Source: Hydnum rufescens UP504 (lineage: Eukaryota > Basidiomycota > Agaricomycetes > Cantharellales > Hydnaceae). Taken from it: DNA of 64,000 bases. The notes beneath the pieces were generated by a model. The model was not told the DNA's origin, ran no database searches, and saw only the letters and a program-made list of their open reading frames with translations. The stretch lies in contig MU128924.1 in NCBI GenBank assembly GCA_014904985.1, positions 13,149 to 77,148 of the forward strand. The letters run 5' to 3'. The position numbers were made by a program, and so were the translations under genes. This document shows positions 34,112 through 46,409 of the stretch, piece by piece (positions within the stretch are counted from its first letter, which is position 1; each line of letters begins with the position of its first letter).

Positions 34112-35849
34112 GTGTCACAGCTGTCACAGTCACAGTTCAGCTTTGTGATGATCTCATTTACCTCGTCGACGTCGATGGTGATGAACTCAGTGGATCTTGT
34201 AGTGATGATGACCGCCTATCTCGACACCAAAAGCATTGTCAGGCTTGGCATGGTATGGTCTTTGACTCGTTTGATATTTATGGGCTCATGGTTCTGATCA
34301 CCTGGTCTGGTCGATAGACCTGCTTTTTCCTTGCGGACGTTATAGGAGGGAGTCGAATAATATGGATTCGTGCTCTGCTAGCTCTTGAGTGCGATCAGTG
34401 CATGATGCCACGCACTTACTTGGGACTACTAAGCAATATGGATACTCGCGCTATTCGACAACTGGCATGCTGTCCATACCGTCTCTCTCAGGTATTCCGT
34501 GGAAGAACATCTGCTCAGTTAACATCACGGGTGATACTGCTTGACCAGGGCATCGAAGGACCTCCGCCGCAGTATGCAGCATCTCTACTTCCTGGAGGCC
34601 GATGGCTCCTGCACACAGCCCGCGGGACAGGTACCAATGATGGATCTCGATCCAGAGTTTCATGCTCGGATCTCTCCATGATTGCCGTCGTCCAGCCATC
34701 CGTGCATTTTTATCTGGAACACGCAGCTGAGACATGGCCAACCCTATGCGATGTTCAGTCAGATTTTGAAAATCATCGTGTCGTCGCGGTAGTTTCGTAC
34801 CTTGGAACGTTTCCCATGTACGTCCCCACACACAGCATCCGCTATTTGCGTTTTTTTGAGCCTTGACGTTGTCTGAAAAGACGCCACATCGAAGTTTTAT
34901 ATGTAACGTGGTCAGTTGACTCCACCGCAGATCCCATGCCGATATGGAGTCGTGTAGCCTCTCTCTCCGTCGAAATTACCAACATAATGCCAGCGATGTC
35001 CACCGAGGGGTGTATTCTGTGCATTCCTCTATCAGACTCTGGTGTTGTCATCTTTTGGGACTGGAGCCTTGGTGTCTGGGCAACAGCAATTACCTTGCAA
35101 GCCGTGAGCTTGAATCTTTCAGGAGGGAATGCGCATCTTGTGTTAAAGATAGAATGGATGGCTAGTTGCGGGGCACCTGGATCAACCCCCCACATATGTA
35201 CACTTTGGACGACACAAATAACAGTATCAATGTTTTTAACATTCCACAAATGGTTCCCACCTCACAGCCATGTCCTCCTTTCCTCGCTCAATCGGTCGGT
35301 TTTCTACAATGGCACAAAGCCCCCCGTCGTGCCTGTGAATTTGGAGTGTTTGCCAGTTACAAGCCACCCCATCTACGACCCTCTTTCCTTTGCGCTATTA
35401 TTGCGTGGAGCATCGATGATCCTGAGAATCAGAAGAGTCTGTGCGTAATTGACTATGGCGGGGAACATCGAGCACAACCCATTGTTCTATACGAGGGACT
35501 TGGGGGAAGTGCACTGTATGACGAGTATGGTACCAACTCGGCTGCAATACAAACGCTGGAAGTGGATGGCCTGGCAGTTCGGACTGGACGACACGGCCTT
35601 GCGCGCATCGTTCGAGCAGACCTCTCCCCAGAGCTGGAATTCCGTGTGCGGTCGTATGCCATGTCCAATCCGCAGCCTACGTCCACCAAATTCGTCGTCT
35701 CAATGCCTGATGAATGGAGCGAGGCAGAGATCTACGATACCTGCACTATATTTGGGCGGGTTCTCATCAGGCAGTACGATGATTCGTCTGATTCTGAGGT
35801 TTCCGAGGACCAGCCTTCTCGTAGTTTTGCTTTGCTGGACTTCATTTAA
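34112..35849 (+). CDS. F-box-like protein, multi-exon
   Basis: The 5' part at about 34190-34255 reads DLVVMMTAYLDTKSIVRLGMV, which resembles an F-box helix pair. It is followed by YLGLLSNMDTRAIRQLACCP and LLPGGRWLLHTARGTG (about 34400-34630), and by segments like GVVIFWDWSLGVWATA (about 35040). Together these fit the many mushroom F-box proteins with a degenerate beta-propeller C-terminus. The terminal frame 35166-35849 is long and ends RSFALLDFI. Such proteins recruit substrates to SCF ubiquitin ligases; the target is unknown. Introns are needed between the blocks at about 34260-34400, 34640-34680, 34810-34930 and 35100-35160, but I did not fix every border. Copies of its 3' end occur at about 46860-47400 and 50755-51110. 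It starts 22 bp from the start of GOS1, on the opposite strand. Confidence 0.55.
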
Positions 35850-36104
35850 ATTTTTGCCGCCATCCTGACTCATCCCTCACGTCGAGTTCATTTCTTTCAA
35901 GGGTCTCGGCGAGGCACTAATACGAAAATTGAGATCACCCTTCTCTACAGATTATTGAATTAACGAATGGCACACTATTATCTCTCGCCTAGTTGGACCT
36001 TCAATGTACATGCTAAAACACCGTTACAACACTGAGATCATCGAGCAGCACCGTCCTTGAGGATCCCAGATCCCCCAGCAGTAATTCAGGCATGCTCGCT
36101 GGTG

Positions 36105-36990
36105 TCAGTCGTCGATGTGGATTATGGGGTGTTCGAGGTTCCCTGGCCATTTGAACTTCCTTGCGCCAATCAGTTGTCGGTTCTCTAAGTGCGAGAGACT
36201 ACACAGCTCCTGCGGATGTTGTGAACAAAAATGTCGACATCGTCGGTCAAAAAAGGAAAACACAAACAAGGGGGAGATAAGAGAACGCACTGAAGACGAA
36301 GCAGATCATATAGACGAAATAGCCACTGGCAATGTCACTCTTGATAGAGAAAGCGAAGAGTAACGTCCCAAACGCGGGAGCGATGGCTTAAGGAACGAGG
36401 GTGGACATCTGAATCATGCCTACGGGTCGACGAGTACGTTGCATGGCAATAATATTGGTCAAAATAGGTGCATTTTTATTCACCGTTAATTCTTGCAACC
36501 TGAGGCCGTTCGAGATACATCAGCGGGCATTATAAAACGTTCCTATCGAGAATAGAGTCCTTTGTTGAGCACTGCTCAGTCATATGACCCCCTTACGTCC
36601 AGGTGAATCCGGAAAAACTGTAGCATAATATGGTCAGAATGAGGATCGACAAAAAAATCTCACTATCATATGCGCACTACCAGAGCAACAAGAAACAGAA
36701 GAAGGCCAGTTCGAACACCCTTCCAGATGGGCCTCCCTCCCTTCTCGCGAGAAAATTTAATACCGGAAAGGGTAGCACAGAGAAGAGCCAGATCGCCATC
36801 GCGTATTTGTATAGGCGAACAGCGGATGAATGTCTGATGAACTTGTGAATGGTAGCGAAAACGAGCATGGTGGCTACGCCCATCATGCCACGAAGCGACA
36901 TACGCACGCCGATATAAGGTTCACTGAAGCCAAATCCACCTGGAGAGGTCAATAGTCAATAAAGTTTGTATTTCGGGAGGGGAAAAGCAA
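36105..36990 (-). pseudogene. MFS transporter copy 3, 3' half only
   Basis: This minus-strand segment matches the C-terminal half of the minus-strand MFS copies. Recognisable parts are GFGFSEPYIGVRMSLRGMMG, VRLYKYAMAIWLFSVLPFP and LNFLARREGGPSG (about 36690-36950), then the last exons towards 36105. The upstream half is missing beyond about 36990. It converges with the F-box-like gene, as the other minus-strand copies converge with F-box tails. Confidence 0.75.
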
Positions 36991-38100
36991 AGATACCGTG
37001 GTGGCAATGATTCGAGCGCCTAAGCTGCACTAGTGAACACGCGACAATAACACCCCAGGCCCATACAACGACCTCACCTGACGCATACCGTCAAGCGAGA
37101 GCGACCTCGTCGCTCGCGGAAACCGGCGCGCGAAGCAATATCGACAGAAAGTACATGGGTACCCCAGGAAGAACAGCCTGGACTAGTGCCTTTCATACAG
37201 AGAAGAGAGTGTGGCAAAAAGATGCGGGTAGGCACTGGGAGCCGCTGGAGCCAGTGCGTGAGCGAGACGATCCGCATTTGGCCTCTGATGGTTTGTGACG
37301 CCTGGCACGATGCCCCTGCTGAGGCGGTAAGGGATACTGAACCACAAGAGTTGAGGACTGGCACCCCCAGCAGCCCCGCTAACCGATACATAAGAGCAAG
37401 TCATGTAAATGACTGGAACGCACTTTATGGAGTTCTTCGGATGGCCACTAATTTCTGGGCCATCTTGAGAACTGATGGTGGTCATAAGCACCTTGGTCGA
37501 CTGGTTCAAGCTGAGAATAGTGGGGCCCTTTGGGTCGAGAAAAATATGTCAGTGAGTAGAATCTCCGCTTACGGCAGCAAATGACGTACCAGAGGGGACC
37601 ACTGCCGACAATGAAAACGTAGTAGTGCGCACGACCGGCCGGCGCGGGAGGAAGTTCCGCTTCGGGGAGAATTCAGTAGGCCCTGTCTGGCGAAAGATGA
37701 CATGGCATGTTGTTAGTGGTGAAGCGGACGAGAGTGTAGGTTCGGAGACGGGGAAAGACTTAGAAGTCACTCGGCATTTATGCAGGCAGCAACTGCAAAC
37801 GCCGAAGAAGCACGGAATTCGGTATCCTGCACAGAACAGGGCACCATTCGGGTTGCATCAGTGGGATAATCGACGCTATCATTCGCCCAACGGAGTATGA
37901 GCTCGCAGTTGGAGTTTTATTTGAAGTTCAAATATTAACGCACCGAATTAGTATGCTGCACCTTGGGGGGAGAGTCGCCTGGGGCGTCAGCGCTGCTACA
38001 GATGTGCATTGGGTACTGAAAATTCAGAATGCGAACTACACTTCGCCGCCAAGCCCCGGGCGTCGTGTTGGATTTGATTTTAAAGCGTAATATGAAGTGA
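36991..38100. other. Unassigned region
   Basis: Several minus-strand frames (37074-37391, 37183-37509 and 37549-37770) and a plus-strand frame (37186-37584) overlap. None has a motif I recognise. It may hold a fast-evolving or broken gene. Confidence 0.2.
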
Positions 38101-38138
38101 GACAAAGGATAAAAATAAGGGGGGTGCCCAACATATTT

Positions 38139-39060
38139 TCACGAGAAGCCCATGTGGAGATTCCGGATTGGCTCGATCCCCCAGATATTCCACTTTCGCA
38201 TCAGAACATGCATACAGCTAATCTTTGGCACCCTGTTCCGACAGCTTCTCAGTCTCCTTCGGGCTCGATGTCCCTTTCCCGAACTTGGCGAAGCACCTCT
38301 CAGAGAGATCCAGATAGTATAGCAGACAAATGTCCCTCGGCAGTTGGGGCACGCCCTTCCGGCGTGGAAAGAGAGTTTGCCGGTCAACCCAATTGACGGA
38401 CAACCGTACATACCAGTAATCGTCAATAGAAGCAACGATGCGGAAGAACAGGTTCGTGGCGTCGTGGCAGCAAGACCATCGGAAGCGGCGTCCTCCGAGT
38501 TGTTGGCCACAATCGAGAGAGTCGCCAATCAACCACATCCTCAATCTCCGAAGCATATTGAGTAGATGACTGCGGTTCCATTGAGAGTATGCATAGCAAG
38601 GGACATCCCGAGGTGACCTTGCACCATGTGTGATTTTCATTGTTAGCGGAGAGAACAGACGATTGTGAGTGATCGCCCAAGATCGGCACAGCAATCCAAT
38701 AATGGTCGAGCCAGTAGTTGGTATGAGGGGGTCGTCGTGGAAAGATCGTAAGGGATGGGCTGGACTTGTCTCGATCAGTTAAAGGTGGGAGTGCCCAAGA
38801 GGTGATGGCCAGCCAGGCTGGTCCGTGACTCCAAAGACAATAACCTCGAATACGATTGAGGGGACTGGACCAAGTTGACAATAGCATGAGAACAATGTGT
38901 CGATTTTAGCAACAATATCGATCATTGAAACCGTCTGCCAAGCTTCATGGAAAGAGTAGCGGGAGGAAAAGACAGAGTCCTCTGCAGAAAACCAAATAAA
39001 ATTACGTAGGACACGAACGTATAGAAGATAATCGTAAGTTTGAGGTACTTTCAGCACCAT
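38139..39060 (-). CDS. Uncharacterised minus-strand coding candidate
   Basis: Overlapping minus-strand frames at 38139-38528, 38218-38694, 38423-38887 and 38779-39060 suggest a multi-exon gene. A start near 39060 would give MVLKVPQTYDYLLYVRVLRNFIW, and one frame ends near 38218 in SERCFAKFGKGTSSPKETEK. Hydrophobic stretches are present but no domain is recognised. Exon borders were not resolved and a random overlap of frames is possible. Confidence 0.25.
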
Positions 39061-40712
39061 AAACCACAGTTTGTCTTCATTTTCCCTGCTGTTCCTATAG
39101 TTCAGTTATCCAGGATACGATGCTCAGTGAGAGCGAGCTGGCGTTCCTGGACCTCCCCCGGCTCCCGTGGTTCTCGGAAGCGGGTGTACATACAACTTGG
39201 CCAGTGAGGCAAGTACTCGAGTGTTATCCCACATGATTTTACGCAAGCCCCCGGCTGTACCGGCCATTGGGAGCCCAGTGCCCGTTTAGCAGGAAATGTG
39301 ACCGGTGGGCTCCCGAAAGGTCTGGCTTGGGAGCTGGGACGGTCATGCATGCAGGTGATGAACTTTCAATAGAAGCCATGAAAACGGCAGAAGAACGGAC
39401 GATGAAGGGATGGCCAAGGAGGTTCTCGTGGCCGCAGAGTCCAACAAGAACGAGTGAAAATGATTCTTGGAGTCTGGAGACGTACATGTAGCGGAGCGAA
39501 ATCAACCTGTGACCGCCCTACCGTGACCTGTGACCATCAGCCTCTACTGTTCTCACTCACCGAGCCGACCGACATATCGAACCGGACAGCGAGGCGAAAG
39601 GGAGAATTCCGATCCAGCGACTTCATTCACCTGACAGGGCCCAGAGTCAGGATTATGAAAACTTTTTCCTTGATTCCAGTAGAAGCTGTCGAGCTTGGAT
39701 TCGACAGCATCACTATTATCCCAGGGGGTCAAGGTGGATGATAAGTACAATTCTTCACTTATCACAGGCAAGTGGAACATTTAGTGAGCATAATTTCCCT
39801 TTTTACCTTGTCTACCCGGATTATTAAATAGCAAAGCTCGAAGTCCAGGCCGAATCCCTCGGAGCTCATCATTGGATTGAGTGCCCTGCATCTTATGCGT
39901 CTCCCAAGCGAGGAGGCCCGGTAATAAACCGAGAGTGTAGGTATCATTTCTGGGGCGTTGCATGTGTTTCTCTGTCATATTCTAAATTATCTTCCACCGC
40001 TCCGCGACAAGAGGAATTAGGGAGCGTTTATATTATTCTACTGTCATTGATTGTTGACATCCTGTGGTCCATAGAATTTTTTTGGGTTCTCCTTCGAAGG
40101 TCCTGTATCATAGTAGTCATGAACATGCCCTGTTCCCAGGTCTCAAGGACACCCGGGTCAGCATAGGAACAGAGACTATGTCATGGCTGCAGTGCGCAGA
40201 TGGCACAATGCAGCCCAATGCACTCACCAAGGTAGGGAGATACAACATCTACCAAGCTGTCATGGGCTGAGCCATGAAGAGTGACATACTCTGGGGCGGC
40301 TTCTTCTGTCTTGGAACAAGAAGTGTGCGGACAACCGCAACCGGTCTTCCCCTACACTTGCTTGGAGAATCCCTTTCACGAACATGAGGGCCGAAAATAA
40401 AGAGTGTCTGCCTCGGCCGAGGGCTCTACAATTGATCCTACCCTCAAAATCATTTGTATTGTCCCTTGATTCTTATCATTCTTGATGTCTACTTCAAGTA
40501 AGGTTTGTGAGTGGTTTTTGCCACATGAGACTGACTATACTAAGGATACAGTAAGGTATCAGCAGATCAATTGAAATGCAAATTGTAGTAATTAAACATT
40601 GCAATTCAACATTGACTGCTTCACCATCCAGTGTTGAGAGGAGATGATTTACATGTATTTACATTGAGTTGCTTTCTGCTCTAAGACTCTTTTCAGTTGC
40701 CGGTGTAGCCTG
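39061..40712. repeat. Left flank of the NLR gene; shares segments with its right flank
   Basis: Segments at about 39505-39760 (CTGTGACCGCC, GTGACCTGTGACC, GACAGCGAGGCGAAAGG) and 40380-40500 (CTGCCTCGGCCGAGGGCTCT) recur in the same order and orientation at about 46425-46640 and 46920-47040. No intact gene lies here. A plus-strand frame at 40064-40270 is unrecognised. These direct repeats bracket the NLR gene. Confidence 0.6.
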
Positions 40713-43700
40713 TCATTCAACATCCAGTGCTTGACATTGTGCCCAGTCCTTCCCACACTTAAGTTGCTGAAAATCAATCTGGGTTTTGCGAGACCCCATA
40801 ATGTGGCAGTTGGGGTGTTCCAGGGATGCACGGTATGCTGCAGGGACCCAGAGGATAAGCTCATCACTAGGTCCCAAAATCCACCCATCCTCAAGTTGAA
40901 AGGAGCATGGTGGGAGTGGGAATAGATGGATAGGATATTGGAGGATGTGTTTGGCCTCTGCAGTGGGCAACTGTGAAATTTTGACAGTATTGTCATGGGA
41001 GCTGGAAGTGATCTGTTTTCCATTGGGCAAGAAAGCAGTGGAGTGGATGTCACCATCATGCCCCTGGCCAACAGTTGGACCCATGTCCACATTCCAGAGA
41101 CGTAGGGTCTTATCTGAGGAGCCAGAGGCAATCTGCTTGCCATCAGGTGAGAAAGCAACAGACCGGATGATATCATCATGTCCCTTCATTGGGTGGCCCA
41201 CACTCTGTCCTGTCTCCACATTCCAAAGTTGTACAGTCTTGTCCTCAGAGCTGGAAGCAATCAGCTTGCCATCAGGTGAGAAAGCAATGGACAAGATGGC
41301 ATCATCATGCCCCTCCATTGGTTGGCCAATGCTTGCACCTGTCTCCACATTCCACAATTGTATAGTCTTGTCTGCAGAGCCAGAAGCAATCTGCTTGCCA
41401 TCAGGTGAGAAAGCAATGGACCAGATGTCACCATTGTGCCCTTCTATTGGCTGGCCAATGCTTGTGCCTGTCTCTGCATTCCAGAGTCGAATGGTCTTGT
41501 CCTTGGAGCCAGAAGCAATTTGCTTGCCATCAGGTGTGAAAGCAATGGAGTTGATGTCACCATCATGGCCTTCCATTGGCTGGCCAATTCTCACACCTGT
41601 CTCCACATTCCAGAGTTGTATGGTCTTGTCCTCAGAACCAGAAGCAATGTGCTTGCCATCAGGTGAGAAGGTAATGGACAAGATGGCACCATCATGCCCC
41701 TCCATTGGCTGGCCAACACTCACACCCATCTCCCCCATCTCCACATTCCAGAGTCGCACAGTGTTGTCATTGGAGCCAGAAGCAATCCACTTGCCATCAG
41801 GTGAGAAAGTAATGGTCCTGATGCCATTATCATGTCCTTCCATTGGCTGGCCAATGCTTGCCCCTGTCTCAACATTCCAGAGTTGTATGGTCTTGTCCTT
41901 GGAGCCAGAAGCAATGTGCTTGCCATCAGGTGAGAAAGCAATGGACCAAATATTCTTCTGCCCCTCTATTGGCTGGCCAACACTTGCACCTATTTCTGCA
42001 TTCCAGAGTCGTATGGTCTGGTCAATGGAGCCTGAAGCAATCTGCTTGCCATCAGGTGAGAAAGCAATGCAGTAGACATCACCTGCATGCCCCTCCATTG
42101 GCTGGCCAACAGTTGCACCTGTCTCTGCATTCCAGAATTGTAGGGTTTTGTCTGCAGAGCCAGAAACAATCTGCTTGCCATCAGGTGAGAAAGCAATGGA
42201 CCAGATGGCATCTTCATGCCCTTCCATTAGCTGGCCAATGCTTGCACCTGTCTCCACATTCCAGAGTTGCACAGTCCCACCACTGGAGCCAGAAACAATG
42301 TGCTTGCCATCAGGTGAGAAAGCAATGGACCAGATGCCATCATGTCCCTCCATTGGCTGGCCAATGCTTGTTCCTGTCTCTGCATTCCAGAGTCGTATGG
42401 TCTGGTCTGAAGAGCCAGAAGCAATCTGCTTGCCATCAGGTGAGAAGGTAATGGCCCCAATAACATCATCATGTCCCTCCAGTGGCTGGCCAATCCTGAC
42501 ACCTGTCTCTGCATTCCAGAGTTGTATGGTCTTGTCCTCAGAGCTGGAAGCAATCTGCTTGCCATCAGGTGAGAAAGCAATGGACCAGATGCAACCATCA
42601 TGCCCTCCATTGGTTGGCCAATGCTTGCACATGTCTCCACATTCCACAATTGTATGGTCTTGTCCTCAGAGCCAGAGGCAATCTGCTTGCCATCAGGTGA
42701 GAAAGCAATGGACCAGATGAAACCATCATGCCCTCCATCAACTGGCCAATGCTTGCACCTGTCTCCACATCCCACAATTGTATCATTTTGTTGCTAGAGC
42801 CAGAAGCAATCTTCTGGCCATCAGGTGAGAAAGCAACAGATAATACCGCAGAACGATGTTCCAAGATCAGCTGAATGTGTGGCCAGTGCTGAAGTTGTCC
42901 CTGAACAAGTTTTGCAACTCCTGGGAATTGACCTTGCCACTGCTGATATAGGAGGGATGATGTGGGAGCAAATGTGAGACCGGACAGGTAGATGTGAGGT
43001 GTGCTTGTTCTGATGGCAGCTCCGAACATGGAGATGAATTGCATTGCATCTCGTCGCAATTCAACAAGGTCCGCAGGAATCTGGGGAATCATGTTAGGAA
43101 TTGGCCCACAGCTTCGGCATATTGAACCTCTGCTTACATGAGAGGTACTAAGTGAGGCTAATGCAATTTGAGGGGAGCTCTGTGTAAGGCTCATCACTTC
43201 CAACCAATGTAGGAAATCCTTCCGAAAGAATGAGTCCACATGGTCTGGAGGAATCTTGGCGGTAGGCGTTGCGGACACATGGAAACACCAGTATCGACAA
43301 GCATAAGACAGATGATTAGGGATGTGCTTTTCTACAAGACCAGTGATGTTATGGATGTCAACATTACGAAGGAATGACGTCGGGAGTTGACAGATATTGA
43401 ATGTCAAGCTCTGGTCCATCACGCGGAAGCATGCCATGGCCATCCGCCAATTCGTTTCTCCTTTGTCGATGTAGAAATCTATGTTATGGTCCGGGTTACA
43501 CAAGAAATCGCGATATGATGTGTGGAGAGGTACAATAGGCTCATGGTCGCTGTGTGTACCGCTAAGGAGCGAGGCAAGATGCTTCACGATTCGTCGTTGC
43601 AACTCCATGTCATCTGGAGTGAGGATGGAGTCGGGCGGAACTAGGTGGACAAGAGTATGCAATGATAAAGGCTCCTGAGCGCATATGATTCGGCCGACGA

Positions 43701-46109
43701 TTGACTTGACTCGTTTTACTGCTATCTCATGCAATGGATTGCAGTGCTCCCTCATTACGGTCCTATAGAGCGCATAGAGCCCTTCGTCACTACGCAGCAC
43801 CGTCCCAATCTGGTCCCGCGGGTCGACGCCAGCATCACTATCACTGGAAATGAAGCGACAGGCAGTAGCAGCCCACTGAAAGGAAGTCCCGGCCATCTGA
43901 ATCAACGCATCCACCTGCTTCTGGTACTTCTCCTTGCGGAGTTCATTCACGTTACGGAGTTCATTGTGCACATACTTCGCAATATCGCGCGAGGTCTGAT
44001 CAGCGGGGATGTCGTCCACAAGCATGATGTCAACCCCAGGTGGCACAGGAGACTGCAATGCGTCCTGAATATCGCGCTCATATCTCGAAGTGACTACGAA
44101 TCGAAGCGACGAAGGAAGCTCTGAGGCTCGCTTTGTTAGAATGGCGAGGGCATCGGTGCGAGCCGTAACGTCCCCGGACTCGTCAAACGCGTCAATGAAA
44201 ACGATGGTCTCCCCCACGGCCTTATCATCCTTAAATGATGCAACGATGAAGTGGCGGAACTGCAATTTGCAGTTCTCGGTTGTTCGTATTGCGGTGTCGT
44301 CCTTGACAGCCTCGAAAAGGCGCTGCTTTCGGGGCTTATCCAGGTCGGCGAGGTCTCGAGCGATCGTACTGAAGAGGTTGGTGAGGTTTGTGAGGGGCTT
44401 ATTTTTGTCGAAGCCATAGTACGACCCCTTGCGTTCAAGTTCCTGAACACGTTTCGCACATGAGCGAAGGATCGACGATTTCCCCGCCCCCGCCGTGCCA
44501 CACAACCAAAGCACACGAGACGATTCGTTGGACCTCAGTGGTATTGAGCTGCTCGGATCAGACGATGGCGTGTCCGCTCCAACAGCCCAACGCACTATCG
44601 CGTCGATGATCTCGGTACGCGTGCCTGTCAAACACCCTTTATCCAGATCGTGGTGGGCCGCTGGGGCATATTTTAGTTCGCTGAGCACCTCCCACTCACC
44701 TGTAGACTATCTTAGAACACAGGTGATGACCGAAGACACAAGACACACTTACGGACTTCCGTTACAACGTCTAAGACGCGATATGTAATGACAGAGCATT
44801 GTATGTTCGCATGATCAATCAGATTCCGTCGGAGTGTATCAAGGGTCGCCTTGTAACTCTCGATCCGTGTATCCACAAGAGAAATCGTGTACTTTCTGAC
44901 ACGGCTGACTGCCGCCCACGCTGATCAGTCTCGGAGTGGGGAGAGCATGCGGGTTTCCACGTACTGAAGGACTTGTCCCTGCAATAGTCCCGAATGAAAT
45001 ACGCACATTCCATTACTTGCCGCAGTATTTGGTTGATGATGTCTTGATCGATCTCCGAGCGTTTCTTCAACTCCTCGGCTTCGTCCCCGAAGGAGCAACT
45101 ATCCGCCATCATCTGCACTAAACCCAGGACCTTCGCGTCTCGCTCACTCTGCGCGGCAGCGATCTAATGGAACACCAGTCAGACAGCATCCAGATACAAA
45201 CCTTGAACGCAGTACCCTATAGACTGCTGAGACAACGCCCCATGCTAACTTGATCCAAGGGTGAGCCTGCTCGGAAATATTTCTTAGTGGTTGCGGGGCA
45301 CAGGTGATTTAGGATGAAACATGCCTCAGCGACGATATCAGCAACCGTTACAAGAGCCCCGAGGCGGCTCAACAACGACTGCCATGCGTTGACTTGGGTT
45401 GTGATTTCTGCTACAAGTGGGGCGGCAGCTTGAATGGGGTCATTGACAACAGCTAGTCCGGCACCTAGCTGCTCGGCAGCCTGGTTCGCATTCTCGACAA
45501 TATCTCCAGTGGATGCGAGAGAGGATGCCACGAGGAGTGTAAGGTCCCCGACTTTTTTGTTTGCGCCATCTTTCAAATCGAGGCGTATCTCTGCAGGCAT
45601 AAAGACCGGGTGTGAGCGTGGCCCATCCTCACATAAACATCAGCGGGTTCACCTTTTTCTGTCGCGGAAGAGAGATCCAAACTACATGATGCAATGAACC
45701 GCCCCGGATAGCCAAGACGGCGCTCGAGCAAAGCTATATCCAGGCTGTAATTAATAGATGTTGGAATAACCAGGCTGCCGAGTGGCTGTCATCAGCCGTG
45801 ATGAAGTATATGTGGGTGAAGTAGACCTACAACTGATCTCCGAAGGGATCTTTCCATGTCACGGCATCCTGTGTTCCCTGGATGTATTCTGACTTTGGCG
45901 AACGAAGTCCAATGATGCTAGGACGGGATTGAATTGGTATGTCAAGCCGATATCGTTTTGAGATACGTAGAAGATGGGTGGTGCATCTGGCCTCTGACGC
46001 AAGGGCCAAATCGGTTGGTTAGATGCGAATTGTGCATTGAACCAGATGGCATACCTGAAATATGCACATGTCGCATTTCCGCAGGTTTCGGCGGGTCTTT
46101 GGACGCCAT
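40713..46109 (-). CDS. NLR: C2-NACHT-WD40 STAND protein
   Basis: STAND NTPases of this kind act in fungal non-self recognition and programmed cell death (HET-E/NWD type). Exons: 46109-46055, 45993-45831, 45774-45653, 45590-45250, 45164-44965, 44908-44753 and 44699-40713. A C2-like N-terminus (SPKSEYIQGTQDAVTWKDPF) leads into a helical region with CAYFIRDYCRDKSF. The NACHT domain has Walker A GTAGAGKSS and Walker B TIVFIDAFDES. About 15 WD40 repeats of 42-46 aa follow (consensus SIAFSPDGKQIASGS), many nearly identical. The C-terminus ends GSRKTQIDFQQLKCGKDWAQC. Three single-base shifts occur: an extra T in a T-run at 45118-45121, and a missing G (minus strand) at about 42602 and about 42732 at repeat junctions. 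Corrected, the frame closes at about 1,674 aa. It is either a recent pseudogene or misread homopolymers. Confidence 0.9.
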
Positions 46110-46409
46110 GATGTGCTGGAGATCAATCTAACTGCTGGATGGTCCAGATATTTAAAGAAGAGGGTCGACGGTGCGCGTCCCAATGGCGAGGAAGCGGTCA
46201 CGAGGCAGTGATCTCGTTTTAATCACAGCGGGATTCAAAAAAACCACTGTTTTCCCACGATTACATATATTCAATCGGTGCAACGAAAATGGCAGGACCA
46301 GGAATGGTGGTGATTTAAGTGGGCAGGACTCTCGCAACCGAAGGGTAGAGGGCAGGAGGAGCGATTATTGGAGGGAGGGTGGACGGTGAGCATGAATTAC
46401 TATATTTAG

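Noticed and set aside
37183..37770. Transporter or P450 fragment on the minus strand
   Set aside because: Segments looked weakly hydrophobic, but no family signature (heme loop, MFS motif A) is present.
40945..42720. Long plus-strand open frames (up to 376 codons) opposite the NLR WD40 region
   Set aside because: They are antisense shadows of a near-identical repeat array. Absence of stops follows from the repeated codon pattern, and the translation lacks any domain.
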